DNA of 32,845 nt from a virus: positions 1 to 32,845 of the IMG/VR virus record IMGVR_UViG_3300017963_000555, one strand, 5' to 3'. Under the pieces are notes generated by a model that did no database searches, was not told the DNA's origin, and saw only the letters and a list, made by a program, of their open reading frames with translations. Each line of letters opens with the position of its first letter. Within the stretch, counting starts at the first letter, position 1. This document shows positions 5,499-13,284 of the stretch, in pieces. The translations under genes were made by a program, and so were the position numbers.

Positions 5499-5616
5499 GG
5501 CGGGTGCGCCCGACCGGCCAACGGCTCCACGCACAGATCCGCCGTGAGAGCCTGCGGTACGAGGGCGCATCCCCCTCGGCGTGCACAGAATGACACACTC
5601 GGGAGGGGTTGTGGCG
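5499..5616 (+). other. Intergenic gap between SSB and peptidase genes
   Basis: I see no separate gene or clear promoter here. The last part contains the GGGAGGGG ribosome site (5601-5608) of the peptidase gene, with in-frame GTG (5581) and ATG (5590) codons that I do not use as starts. Confidence 0.4.
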
Positions 5617-6117
5617 ATGGAGACACGGGTAGTGAGGATCGACGGCCAGGATGTCCCAGACGTGAAAGTCTCGGATCACTTCTGGTTGAGCGACTTTCGG
5701 GTGTATTGGCCCAAGCGGGTCTGTAAGCACGATCGGTTCCCGGTTGTGTGTCAGGATGTAGACGCGGCGACGGCACTGGCGAATAGTCTGGAGGTGCTCC
5801 GCGAGAAGCTCCGCAAGCCTATCATCATCACCGACTGTCTCCGGCCCACCTGGCTCGTCCGCTACATCCCCGATTCAGCACGAAACTCCAGACATCTCAC
5901 CAAATGGATCTCGAAGCGCATCATGGCGGTGGACTTCAAGGTGCCAGGTGTATCCATGAAGCGGGTTTACAAGGTTGCCGACGAGCTGATGAGCGAGCCC
6001 ACGATGCGCTACGGCATCGGCAGACCCACGCGCATGGGTGAGGGCGGTCTCGGGTACTACCGCAGCCACATCCACTACGACAACCGTGGTTATCGAGCAC
6101 GTTGGGGGTTGAAGTAA
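5617..6117 (+). CDS. M15-type zinc peptidase (probable endolysin)
   Basis: The 166-residue product resembles Peptidase_M15 proteins. SRH (H93) and AVD (D106) correspond to the first two zinc ligands, and GYYRSHIHYD (H153, D155) to the third ligand and catalytic end. RPIIITDCLRPTW-like sequence (67-79) matches the strand before the active site. The family cuts peptide bonds in cell-wall peptidoglycan, so this is a likely lysis enzyme. H93 and D106 are farther apart than the usual H-x6-D, pointing to a small insertion. ATG 5617 lies eight bases after GGGAGGGG; GTG 5581 and ATG 5590 are alternatives. Confidence 0.75.
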   Translation: METRVVRIDGQDVPDVKVSDHFWLSDFRVYWPKRVCKHDRFPVVCQDVDAATALANSLEVLREKLRKPIIITDCLRPTWLVRYIPDSARNSRHLTKWISKRIMAVDFKVPGVSMKRVYKVADELMSEPTMRYGIGRPTRMGEGGLGYYRSHIHYDNRGYRARWGLK

Positions 6118-6184
6118 CCGGCTCTGACTGGTACAGTTCCCCCGTTGAAACACCTTCGTACCACGTGCGTTGGTTCCCCTTGGG

Positions 6185-6221
6185 ACGGCTCCGGCTCACA
6201 CACCCGGAGCCGTTCTGTTTT
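6185..6221 (+). terminator. Rho-independent terminator after the peptidase gene
   Basis: A perfect 10-bp stem, ACGGCTCCGG (6185-6194) paired with CCGGAGCCGT (6204-6213), encloses a 9-nt loop and is followed by TCTGTTTT. This is a classical intrinsic terminator. It separates the SSB/peptidase transcript from the late genes that begin at 6296. Confidence 0.85.
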
Positions 6222-6295
6222 CGGGCAACTTGACATTTCTGCGCCATATCGCCCACGCTCTTCATGGGTTGTGAAGTGTGGTGGGGTGGTGTGGA
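6222..6295 (+). promoter_or_regulatory. Possible late-gene promoter region
   Basis: A TTGACA hexamer (6230-6235) lies just after the terminator and before the terminase gene, where a promoter is needed. No good -10 hexamer is present at 16-18 bp (that segment is CCCACG-like). Either a phage-specific or activator-dependent promoter is used, or the hexamer is chance. The G/T-rich end (GTGGGGTGGTGTGG) supplies the ribosome site. Confidence 0.3.
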
Positions 6296-7084
6296 ATGCC
6301 CGAGCGGTTGACGAGCGAGCGCGTCCTGCGGTCGCAAGCCCAGCTCAAGGATCTCGAAGCGTTCGATCGCGAGCTGCTCCGGCAACTCGGGATGAATCGC
6401 CGTTGTGCGACCTCGAAGGTCCAGAAGGTCATCGAGAAGTGCACGAAGGATCCCGAATACTACATCTTCGGCGGTTTCGTTCGGACATTCGATGAGCGAT
6501 CCCGCAAGTTCCCCCGAAAACCCTTCCCTACCGACAAGAAGTACCTCCGAGCAGCACTCCAACACATCCACGGCAAAGAATCAGGAGACGTAGCCGCGAT
6601 TTCCAAGTCGCGGCAGTTGATGTTGACCTGGCTCTGCTGCGCGTATGCAACCTGGGAAGCCCGCTTCCACCCGCAATCGCGGGTGATGATCCAATCCAAG
6701 AAGGCAGAAGACGCATGGAACCTCGTGTACCGCAACTCGTGGCTGCATGCCCGTTGCGCGTTCATCGAGAGGGCGATGCCGCTGTTCATGCGCGCTACCG
6801 AGCTGACCCCGACCCGAGGTGAGCTGTGGTATCCCAACGGATCGGTGATCGCTGGGATCCCGCAGGGTGCCGATATGTTCCGTTCCTACACCGCCTCGCT
6901 GGTGATCTGCGACGAGGCTGCCTTCCAACCCGAGTTCGAGGACGCATACAAAGCAGCTCTTCCGATGGCGAAGGGCTACCCGGATGACCCCGACTCCGGT
7001 GGCCGCATCATTCTCATCACGACCGCCGCAGCCGGTAGCTACTACGCAACCCTCGTGGAAGAGGACGATAAGGAGGCGGCCTGA
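6296..7084 (+). CDS. terL: Terminase large subunit, N-terminal ATPase part (split gene)
   Basis: The 262-residue product carries only the ATPase half of a terminase large subunit, the motor that pumps DNA into the prohead. AISKSRQLMLTW (101-112) is the variant Walker A of this terminase group, SLVICDEAAF (201-210) the Walker B with its Asp-Glu pair, and RIILITTAA (237-245) the coupling motif. The protein ends about 17 residues after that motif, where a complete protein of about 550-600 residues would continue into the nuclease. That missing half lies at 9452-10357. ATG 6296 follows a G-rich site; GTG 6278 is an alternative. Its stop overlaps the next start (TGATG). Confidence 0.85.
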   Translation: MPERLTSERVLRSQAQLKDLEAFDRELLRQLGMNRRCATSKVQKVIEKCTKDPEYYIFGGFVRTFDERSRKFPRKPFPTDKKYLRAALQHIHGKESGDVAAISKSRQLMLTWLCCAYATWEARFHPQSRVMIQSKKAEDAWNLVYRNSWLHARCAFIERAMPLFMRATELTPTRGELWYPNGSVIAGIPQGADMFRSYTASLVICDEAAFQPEFEDAYKAALPMAKGYPDDPDSGGRIILITTAAAGSYYATLVEEDDKEAA

Positions 7085-7809
7085 TGGGCTGGAGAAAAGA
7101 CCAGTTCTTGCTCTGGTCGAGTGACGGCACCAACGACATCACACTCGGCACTACGAACCAGTGCCACAACGTCCCGCTCGACAAAGACAATCCCCCAAAC
7201 GACGTGGCGGACATCGGGAGCCTGAACTACTACAACCCCGCGTCACTCGACCGGATCGACGTGACGCACTACGAGAAATTCGCGCTCTACTCGGTAACGC
7301 GCCCCGTGCAGGGCACTGACTCTGTTGGGTTCTCCGCCAACCCGGCCGCGACAGTCGTTTCGGTCCCGGTGCCGGTCGGCAGCGCCCACGAGGGCAACGC
7401 GCTGCTGAATAGCCCCTGGGACATCGCGCCCGCAGCCCAGCACGCATCAGCCGTTTACAACGAGCACCGCATCACATTCCACGCCCCCACAGCATCACTG
7501 ACTGGCACGCGGGGCAATGCAGACGGAAGCGTTACTGGGCAATGGACGTACTGGGGTTGGCGTCAGGCGGGACTGTCCGTCAATCCGCTCGATATTGCCT
7601 CTTCGATGATCTTCCTCGGCTATCCGTCTATGGCGGCAGCCGGAAGCCCGTGGACTGGAGCATGGGAAGGGCTGCCGAGCGTCATGGCATACGACGAACT
7701 CATGGTGAGCCTCATGTGGGTGCCGCAGTGGGGAGGAGTCATCTCAACGCCGCTTCGCATTCTCGGCAGGGTCTACGGCATCGGGTACTACCAAGAGCGA
7801 GGTCAGTGA
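7084..7809 (+). CDS. Unknown protein, tandem paralogue 1 (inside the terminase gap)
   Basis: The 241-residue product starts MGWRKDQFLLWSSDGTNDIT. It is rich in Trp, Tyr, Pro and Gly, has no signal peptide or membrane segment, and looks like a beta-rich structural protein. The next gene encodes a close paralogue; shared blocks include the LYSVTRPVQGT, GNALLNSPW and AWEGLPSVMAYDE segments. Its position among late genes suggests a virion component, but no family is recognised. Start and stop overlap the neighbours (TGATG). Confidence 0.78.
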   Translation: MGWRKDQFLLWSSDGTNDITLGTTNQCHNVPLDKDNPPNDVADIGSLNYYNPASLDRIDVTHYEKFALYSVTRPVQGTDSVGFSANPAATVVSVPVPVGSAHEGNALLNSPWDIAPAAQHASAVYNEHRITFHAPTASLTGTRGNADGSVTGQWTYWGWRQAGLSVNPLDIASSMIFLGYPSMAAAGSPWTGAWEGLPSVMAYDELMVSLMWVPQWGGVISTPLRILGRVYGIGYYQERGQ

Positions 7810-8549
7810 TGGGCTGGCGAAAAGAGCAATTCCTGCTGTGGTCCAGCGATGGGACCAACGACATTACGCTCGGCACGAGCGGGAATCTGCACAACATCCC
7901 GCTCGACGTGGATGATCCACCAAACGACGTGGTGGATACAACGAGTGCGGCCAACTACTACAACCCCACATACCTCGACCGCATCAACGTGCAGAATTAC
8001 GAGAAGTTCGGGCTCTATTCGGTAACGCGCCCCGTGCAGGGCACTGTTGCAGTGAATTGGACTGCAACTCCGCCGGTAACGACCGTGGCGGTTCCGGTCC
8101 CAGTGGGAAGCATGCACGAAGGTAACGCGCTGCTGAATAGCCCCTGGAACGCCGCACCCGCCGCCCAGCATTTGAATGCCCTCTACGCCCAACACCAGAT
8201 TTGTTGGCAAACGCCAGCCGAGGTCTCTCTCGCGGGAATACGAGCAGACGCAGACGGCAACCTGGCTGGCGCTCCCCGGAACGGACGTGACCAGTGGGCA
8301 AGTTGGGGCTGGCGCTCGGGTGCGGTGGCGAACGTCAACCCGCTCGATGTTATCTCTTCGATGATTTGGCTCGGTTACCCGAGCGTCTCGGGGAACACGA
8401 TGTTCGGGGCCTGGGAAGGGCTGCCGAGCGTCATGGCATACGACGAAATAATGGTCAGCCTTATGTGGGATCCCCAGTGGGCGGGAGCGATCACAACGCC
8501 GCTTCGGATCCTCGGCAAAGTGTGGGGCATCGGACTGTATCAGGAATAG
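7809..8549 (+). CDS. Unknown protein, tandem paralogue 2
   Basis: The 246-residue product starts MGWRKEQFLLWSSDGTNDIT and aligns along its whole length with the preceding protein, by eye with well over half the residues identical. It has a short extra segment (NLAGAPRNGRDQ). DNA blocks such as the one around 8017-8044 are nearly identical to 7291-7318, so the duplication is fairly recent. The frame is open upstream to 7542, but the conserved N-terminus fixes the start at 7809, overlapping the previous stop. Likely structural; function unknown. Confidence 0.78.
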   Translation: MGWRKEQFLLWSSDGTNDITLGTSGNLHNIPLDVDDPPNDVVDTTSAANYYNPTYLDRINVQNYEKFGLYSVTRPVQGTVAVNWTATPPVTTVAVPVPVGSMHEGNALLNSPWNAAPAAQHLNALYAQHQICWQTPAEVSLAGIRADADGNLAGAPRNGRDQWASWGWRSGAVANVNPLDVISSMIWLGYPSVSGNTMFGAWEGLPSVMAYDEIMVSLMWDPQWAGAITTPLRILGKVWGIGLYQE

Positions 8550-8559
8550 GAGGATCAAC

Positions 8560-8895
8560 GTGACCCCCGAAACAATGGCAATTCTCATCACGATTGGTGC
8601 CCTCATCGGCATCATCGCCAAGCGAGTGAAGTGGATCAACAACCAGGCGATCCCATTCGTCATCCTCGTTTGGCAGTACATCGGCGCGCTCTTGGATGGC
8701 GCGGGATACCTACCGGGCAGCTCCGACGCTGCCATCAAACCGATTGGCTACGCCGTCGCCGGATTGTTGTCGGTGTTCGAGCCCTTCAAGGTGGCCCTCG
8801 TGAATACGGCCATCAACGTATTTCTGCATCAGGTGCAGAAAGCTCTACGGCGGCTGCCGTGGAAGTACGTGACGAGCGGATCCGTCACTCGTTAG
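8560..8895 (+). CDS. Small membrane protein (holin-like?)
   Basis: The 111-residue product starts with GTG 8560 after a good AGGAGG site. Hydrophobic segments lie at about residues 4-20 (ETMAILITIGALIGIIAK), 31-47 (IPFVILVWQYIGALLDG) and 60-85 (PIGYAVAGLLSVFEPF), followed by a basic C-terminus (HQVQKALRRLPWK). Size, two or three membrane spans and basic tail are compatible with a holin, but also with an unrelated membrane protein. It lies in the gap between the terminase halves, not next to the peptidase gene. Confidence 0.62.
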   Translation: MTPETMAILITIGALIGIIAKRVKWINNQAIPFVILVWQYIGALLDGAGYLPGSSDAAIKPIGYAVAGLLSVFEPFKVALVNTAINVFLHQVQKALRRLPWKYVTSGSVTR

Positions 8896-8921
8896 CAACT
8901 TGCAACGAGAGGTGGTAACCA

Positions 8922-9446
8922 ATGGCGTTCGAGGATCTGTTCGGTGACTTCGAGTACAAGAACACCGAACTCGGCAGCCTCGCCGACTTCAGCTACGAGG
9001 TGTGTGTCACAACCGCCCGTGAACAGTCGGCAGGCACAACGATGGGCCTCGACCAACACGCGATGGGGCGTCAACGCGCCTACATCCAGAACGCACGAGA
9101 CCGGCTGGCTGGCCTTGCAGGCAGGCCGATGCCGGATCTCCCTGCCGTCCATCCGATGACGTTTATGACCACGCAGGTTCCCCCGGAACTCATCAGCGTG
9201 GACGGCAAGCCGCTGAACACGGACGCCGTGGCAGTGGCTCAGATGTGGCAAATGCTCTCCTACGAGCTGCTGAAGTCGAATTCGGCAGGTCTTGGGGGAG
9301 GGATGACCGTGTTCGACGCCAACCGATGCGCGCAGAACATCTCCTCGGTGGAGCAGTTCCTCATCGCCATCGAAGAAGCTGGGGACGTGGACTTCCCCGA
9401 AACAGCGTCCCCCGAGGCGAAGCCCGGCGGCGCAAAGAAGAAGTAG
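8922..9446 (+). CDS. Unknown 174-aa protein before the nuclease half
   Basis: The 174-residue product starts MAFEDLFGDFEYKNTELGSL. A central helical part (MGRQRAYIQNARDRLAGLAG) and a later one (AVAQMWQMLSYELLKSN) surround Pro-rich loops. The tail is flexible and basic (EAKPGGAKKK). No family is recognised. A ribosome site (GAGAGGTGG) precedes ATG 8922, and the nuclease gene begins six bases after its stop, so the two are probably co-translated. A small-terminase or packaging role is possible from position only. Confidence 0.65.
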   Translation: MAFEDLFGDFEYKNTELGSLADFSYEVCVTTAREQSAGTTMGLDQHAMGRQRAYIQNARDRLAGLAGRPMPDLPAVHPMTFMTTQVPPELISVDGKPLNTDAVAVAQMWQMLSYELLKSNSAGLGGGMTVFDANRCAQNISSVEQFLIAIEEAGDVDFPETASPEAKPGGAKKK

Positions 9447-9451
9447 GAGAA

Positions 9452-10357
9452 GTGTCGAAAGGCATCGAATACTACACCACCCGCGATGGCGTGCGCGTCA
9501 TGCGGTTGCACTACTCGGCGGATGAGGTCAAAGACCCAGACACCGAGAAGGGAATGCGATGGTTCCAGTCGCAGGTCAAGGGCTATCCAGGCGGGCAAGC
9601 GGGCTCCAAGTGGCAGCAGGAAATGGAAATCAATTTCCAAATCTTCGGCGGTCGCAAGGTGTACCCCGATTGGCTCGAACGTCAGGCGCATGTCGCCGTG
9701 CCCAAGTTCAACGTGCCCGAGGAGTGGCCGCTCTACGCGGGCTACGACTACGGCACTGCGAACCCAATGGCCTTCACTCCCATCGCATTCAAGTCCATCG
9801 ACGAATGCGTCCAGATCGACGAAATCGTAATGACGGGCCTCACGGTCCCCCAGCAGGCGAAGGCCATCAAAGCCAAGCCCTACTGGGAACGGATACGGGG
9901 CATTGTTGGAGATCCATCGATCTGGCGGCGCACTCAGGGACAGGACGAAGAGCGACTCAAATCCATTGGCGAGATGTTCGAGGACGAGGGCATCTACATC
10001 GAGAAGGGGCGCAACGAGCCGGGCGTAGACATGGCCTATGTTGCTCTGCTCGACGGATACCTCTGGCAAAAGAAGGACTCGCCAAAGTTCCAAATCTTCG
10101 ACCACTGCGTCGAGACGCTCAAGTGCTACCGGAATCTGCGGAAGAAGCAGCATACGACCGCGCACGCCATCGCCAACATGGACGACCCCGAAGCCATCGT
10201 GCAGAAGGGGATCGATGCCTTCGATGCGAACAAGTACATCCTCCTGTCTCGGGGGTTCGAGACGCCTGACGCAATCGTCTCGATGCCAGGAACCTGGGGC
10301 TGGTGGGCCGAGCAGATCGAGAAGAAGCAGCAACGAGGGAAGTACGTACTGGCATGA
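9452..10357 (+). CDS. terL: Terminase large subunit, C-terminal nuclease part (split gene)
   Basis: The 301-residue product starts MSKGIEYYTTRDGVRVMRLH from GTG 9452, just after AGGAGA. It holds the linker (YPGGQAGSKWQQEMEINFQ) and then the RNase H-like nuclease: YAGYDYG (D99), IVGDPSIW (D154) and QKGIDAFDANKYILLSRG (D255), the three acidic positions expected to hold metal. This domain cuts concatemeric DNA at the start and end of packaging. No ATPase motif is present; that half is at 6296-7084. A longer frame reaches up to 9245, but it overlaps the upstream gene and is not used. Confidence 0.85.
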   Translation: MSKGIEYYTTRDGVRVMRLHYSADEVKDPDTEKGMRWFQSQVKGYPGGQAGSKWQQEMEINFQIFGGRKVYPDWLERQAHVAVPKFNVPEEWPLYAGYDYGTANPMAFTPIAFKSIDECVQIDEIVMTGLTVPQQAKAIKAKPYWERIRGIVGDPSIWRRTQGQDEERLKSIGEMFEDEGIYIEKGRNEPGVDMAYVALLDGYLWQKKDSPKFQIFDHCVETLKCYRNLRKKQHTTAHAIANMDDPEAIVQKGIDAFDANKYILLSRGFETPDAIVSMPGTWGWWAEQIEKKQQRGKYVLA

Positions 10358-10548
10358 GAAGCAAGACGACCAAGAAGGTTGAGAAGCTGCTGTCGGAAGA
10401 GCAGGGCCGATTCAAGCCGACTGCGATCTACAAGTGCGGACGCTGCCTGTTCGAGAAACACGTTCGCGCAGACCTGATCCCCGTGCAGTTGATGTGCGCT
10501 CATTGCGAGAAGCCCATTCGACCACGGATCGTGCGGGAGCAGAAATGA
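10354..10548 (+). CDS. Small zinc-ribbon protein
   Basis: The 64-residue product starts MRSKTTKKVEKLLSEEQGRF. YKCGRCLFEKHVRADL followed by LMCAHCEKPIRP gives two C-x2-C knuckles, a zinc ribbon. The rest is basic. ATG 10354 overlaps the nuclease stop (ATGA), and its own stop overlaps the next start. A nucleic-acid or packaging partner role is possible; function unknown. Confidence 0.7.
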   Translation: MRSKTTKKVEKLLSEEQGRFKPTAIYKCGRCLFEKHVRADLIPVQLMCAHCEKPIRPRIVREQK

Positions 10549-10838
10549 AGCGAACCTTCTGCGATGGGTGCTACCACCGAGGCGACCTGAAGGAGCTGGT
10601 GGAACCCAACTTCGGGAAGGTCCGGTTGAGCGACACCTCGGCAGTGGTCCTCGATCTGTGCTTCGACTGCATGCCGCACTACGAGAAATTCGCGGCGACG
10701 ATGGACAACATGACGCTCGATAGCGCCAGGAAGTTCAAACGCCAGTGTGAGGAAGAGGAACAGAAGTTCTGGGCGGCGGTGAAACATGGCGGCGCGAAAG
10801 AAGAAGACAAGGGCAAGCATACCACCAGGGTCGGGTAG
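10545..10838 (+). CDS. Small zinc-finger protein
   Basis: The 97-residue product starts MKRTFCDGCYHRGDLKELVE. CDGC near the N-terminus and DLCFDCMPHYEKF provide two C-x2-C pairs about 35 residues apart, a zinc-finger plan. A charged helix (ARKFKRQCEEEEQKFWAAVK) forms the C-terminal part. The start overlaps the previous stop (ATGA), and the 3' end overlaps the portal gene by 53 bp. Function unknown. Confidence 0.7.
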   Translation: MKRTFCDGCYHRGDLKELVEPNFGKVRLSDTSAVVLDLCFDCMPHYEKFAATMDNMTLDSARKFKRQCEEEEQKFWAAVKHGGAKEEDKGKHTTRVG

Positions 10839-12798
10839 GGCCGGCCTTGCAAATGCACGTCTGAAGGACACGCGGAAAGGGCGGCGTCGGCAGAACGACG
10901 TGCGACTCGACGAGACCTTCGTGCGGATGGCAGAGGCGCAGTCCGAGAACTACTTTAAGACCTTCCAGCGGAACATCGACTTCTATGTCGGCAAGCAGAA
11001 CCCCGGTTTCACCTGGGACTGGGAGATCGACGACTGGGACTACGGTGATCCCACCGAAAAGCGCATCGTCGTCAACCGCATCCTGGCGGTCCTGGCGAGC
11101 CAGAACGCGCAGATCATGTGGCAGATCCCGTGGTTCAACCTGCACGCCCGTCGAGCGTCTGGGCTCGGAGACGATGAACAGCGCGAGGCGGCAGAACACG
11201 CACTCAACTACGTGCTCCAGGCACCAAAGAACAACTTCCTCCTGCATGCGCGCCTGACGTTGTTGATGGCGCACTTCGGAGTCGGGTTCCTGAAGCATAC
11301 CTACGTGCCGGACCTGGGCATCGACCCCGAGAAGGACAAGCCCGAGCAGCTCGGCGAGGTTGCCTACGAGGTGGACCCGCTCACGGGCGAAGAGCGCATC
11401 GAGTTCGTCGGCGGGACTCCGAAGCTCCGCGCAGACGGTACACCCATCCGACGCGGACGCACCAAGTTCGTCGTAGACAACCGCAATCCGGCCGACTACT
11501 TCCGAACCGACTGGGTGCACTTTTTGGACATGCGGATCGATCCGGAGGGCGCGAACGACCTTCAGGAGCACCAGAAGATCGGCGAGCGTATGAGCTGGAC
11601 CCTCGAAGAGTTCGAGGCGGTGGAGTTCTTCGAGCACAAGAAGGAGATCACCAACGCTCTGCGCTTCGTAGACCGGGACGGCCTCTCGCGCAACACGCGG
11701 GCACGGCTGGAAGGCAGTAATGCGGCCTTCAATCCGGCGGAGCCGCTCACACTCACACCCAACGATCGACACCTCTCGCGGATCTGGGGCACCCAAATCT
11801 GGGATTTGAAGAAGCGCGAGATCCGGTACATCGTCGATGGATTCGACAAACTTGTAGGCAAGATGCCGTTTCCACCGTACATCGAGACCTCGCCGTATAG
11901 CGACTGCAAGATCCATGAGGTGCCCGGAGAGTATTGGCCGATTACCGAGATCGAGGCGGCCCGCCCGCTGGCGCTCGGCTACAACGAGATGTGGAGTGGG
12001 TTGCTCACCCACTTCCGGCGCTTCAAGCGCAAATACATCTCCCGGTTCGGGATGCTCGATGAGAGCGAGAAGGCGAAGCTCGCCGATCCCGACGATGGCG
12101 TTGTAGTCGAATTCCGCAAGGGCAACAGAACAGACATTGGAGCACTCGAAGACGCGCCATTGGACCCGGCAATCTATCGCATGATGGCTCGGTTCATCGA
12201 CGACATGAGCGAGATCCTGGGGAACTCCCCGGAGGCGCGGGGCATTGCCGACAGCGACACGGCAACGCAAGCCGCCATCATCGAACGCAGTGGTACTGCC
12301 AGGGACAATGATAAACGGGCCACGGTCGCCCGATGCCTGGAACGGCACGCCAAGATCACGCTCGACTCCATGCAGTACAACATGGACGAGCGCATGCAGG
12401 TGAACATCACTGGACCTCGCGGAACGGCGTTCGAGGGGCGGCTCTCGCGCCTTCAGATCCAGGGCGATTTCAAGACACGCATCGACCTGACCGAACTGGA
12501 ACCGCATGACCTCGCCGCCGAACGTCAGGAGCTTGGGAACATCGTCTCCCTCCTCGGGCCTGCGGCGTTCCTGGCTCCGACGTTCAGCAAGCGGTTCTTC
12601 ACCGCCCACAGGTTCAACGACCCACAGATGGTGGTCGAGTTCCAGCAGGTTGCGGCCATGCTGGTCGGCCAGCAGGAAGGGCCGGGACCGGGCTCGCAGG
12701 GCGGGCCGAAGCAGACCGGGCAGGGTCCGGAAGGCAACCGATTCGCCGAGGGCCGTAGCAACGGCCGGACTGCGCGCACGTCGGAGGGCAATGGATGA
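10786..12798 (+). CDS. Portal protein
   Basis: The 670-residue product fits the dodecameric portal through which DNA enters and leaves the head. Size and position (after the terminase, before scaffold and capsid) match podovirus portals. A basic N-terminus precedes a helical region (FVRMAEAQSENYFKTFQRNI) and KRIVVNRILAVLASQNAQIM, typical of the portal clip/stem entry. The C-terminal part contains AIIERSGTARDNDKRATVAR and ends in a flexible Gly/Gln/Pro tail. The gene starts 53 bp inside the previous one. A 624-aa antisense frame over this gene is a coding shadow. Confidence 0.8.
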   Translation: MAARKKKTRASIPPGSGRAGLANARLKDTRKGRRRQNDVRLDETFVRMAEAQSENYFKTFQRNIDFYVGKQNPGFTWDWEIDDWDYGDPTEKRIVVNRILAVLASQNAQIMWQIPWFNLHARRASGLGDDEQREAAEHALNYVLQAPKNNFLLHARLTLLMAHFGVGFLKHTYVPDLGIDPEKDKPEQLGEVAYEVDPLTGEERIEFVGGTPKLRADGTPIRRGRTKFVVDNRNPADYFRTDWVHFLDMRIDPEGANDLQEHQKIGERMSWTLEEFEAVEFFEHKKEITNALRFVDRDGLSRNTRARLEGSNAAFNPAEPLTLTPNDRHLSRIWGTQIWDLKKREIRYIVDGFDKLVGKMPFPPYIETSPYSDCKIHEVPGEYWPITEIEAARPLALGYNEMWSGLLTHFRRFKRKYISRFGMLDESEKAKLADPDDGVVVEFRKGNRTDIGALEDAPLDPAIYRMMARFIDDMSEILGNSPEARGIADSDTATQAAIIERSGTARDNDKRATVARCLERHAKITLDSMQYNMDERMQVNITGPRGTAFEGRLSRLQIQGDFKTRIDLTELEPHDLAAERQELGNIVSLLGPAAFLAPTFSKRFFTAHRFNDPQMVVEFQQVAAMLVGQQEGPGPGSQGGPKQTGQGPEGNRFAEGRSNGRTARTSEGNG

Positions 12799-13178
12799 TC
12801 TACGACTTCCGATGCAACAACCCGGAATGTCCGGATCGGCGCGAGACGCCCGATAAGGTCGTCACCTGGGAGTGCACGCTGCGGATGCCGGCATCGGAAA
12901 TGCACGGCGAAGAGCAGTACCCGACGTGCACTGCATGCGGCAAGCGCGCAGGGCGGATCTATAGCGAGCAAGGTATTGCCGAGTGGAGTCGTGAGAAGGG
13001 GATCTTCCCCTACATAGACGAGAACCTCGGCCACGAGCCGGTGGAAGTCCGGTCACAAAGACATAGGCGACAGCTCATGCGTGAGCAGAACCTACACGAT
13101 AGGGGACCGACCGAGAACTCTCGGATCAAAGCACGTGAGGCAAGGCGTAAGACCTTCCACATGGGTAGCGGGAGGTGA
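12795..13178 (+). CDS. FmdB-like zinc-ribbon protein
   Basis: The 127-residue product starts MIYDFRCNNPECPDRRETPD. An N-terminal Y-x-F-x-C type ribbon with CNNPEC and later CTACGKRAGRIYSEQGIAEW resembles the FmdB family of zinc ribbons, often found near phage head genes. The C-terminal half is very basic (RSQRHRRQLMREQN). ATG 12795 overlaps the portal stop (ATGA). Function unknown; the family call is by motif. Confidence 0.68.
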   Translation: MIYDFRCNNPECPDRRETPDKVVTWECTLRMPASEMHGEEQYPTCTACGKRAGRIYSEQGIAEWSREKGIFPYIDENLGHEPVEVRSQRHRRQLMREQNLHDRGPTENSRIKAREARRKTFHMGSGR

Positions 13179-13181
13179 GTG

Positions 13182-13268
13182 ATGAGCAAGGCGTACCCGA
13201 GCGGTGCAGGTGGGCCAAACAAGCCCACCAAGTTGCCGATCAAGAATGTTCCTTCCCGGATGAAGTAG
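13182..13268 (+). CDS. 28-aa basic peptide gene
   Basis: ATG 13182 opens a 28-codon frame (MSKAYPSGAGGPNKPTKLPI, then KNVPSRMK) ending with TAG. GGAGG lies six bases upstream, and the gene fits between the zinc-ribbon and scaffold genes without overlap. The peptide is small, basic and rich in Pro and Gly. Small frames of this kind occur near phage scaffold genes, but no function can be given. Confidence 0.45.
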   Translation: MSKAYPSGAGGPNKPTKLPIKNVPSRMK

Positions 13269-13284
13269 GCCGGGGGAACGACAC

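Noticed and set aside
7085-9451. Group I/II intron or intein as cause of the terminase split
   Set aside because: The gap holds four complete protein genes with normal ribosome sites or overlaps, no intein blocks, no endonuclease and both terminase parts have their own start and stop.
10735-12609. 624-aa antisense frame over the portal gene
   Set aside because: It mirrors the portal codon pattern in a GC-rich gene, has no ribosome site in context and would lie wholly opposite a well-supported gene.
13131-13138. Other CACGTG-containing sites as additional parS copies (for example near 3433, 13131, 15834, 22553)
   Set aside because: They share only the central hexamer or a few flanking bases; none has the GTTT/AAAC arms.
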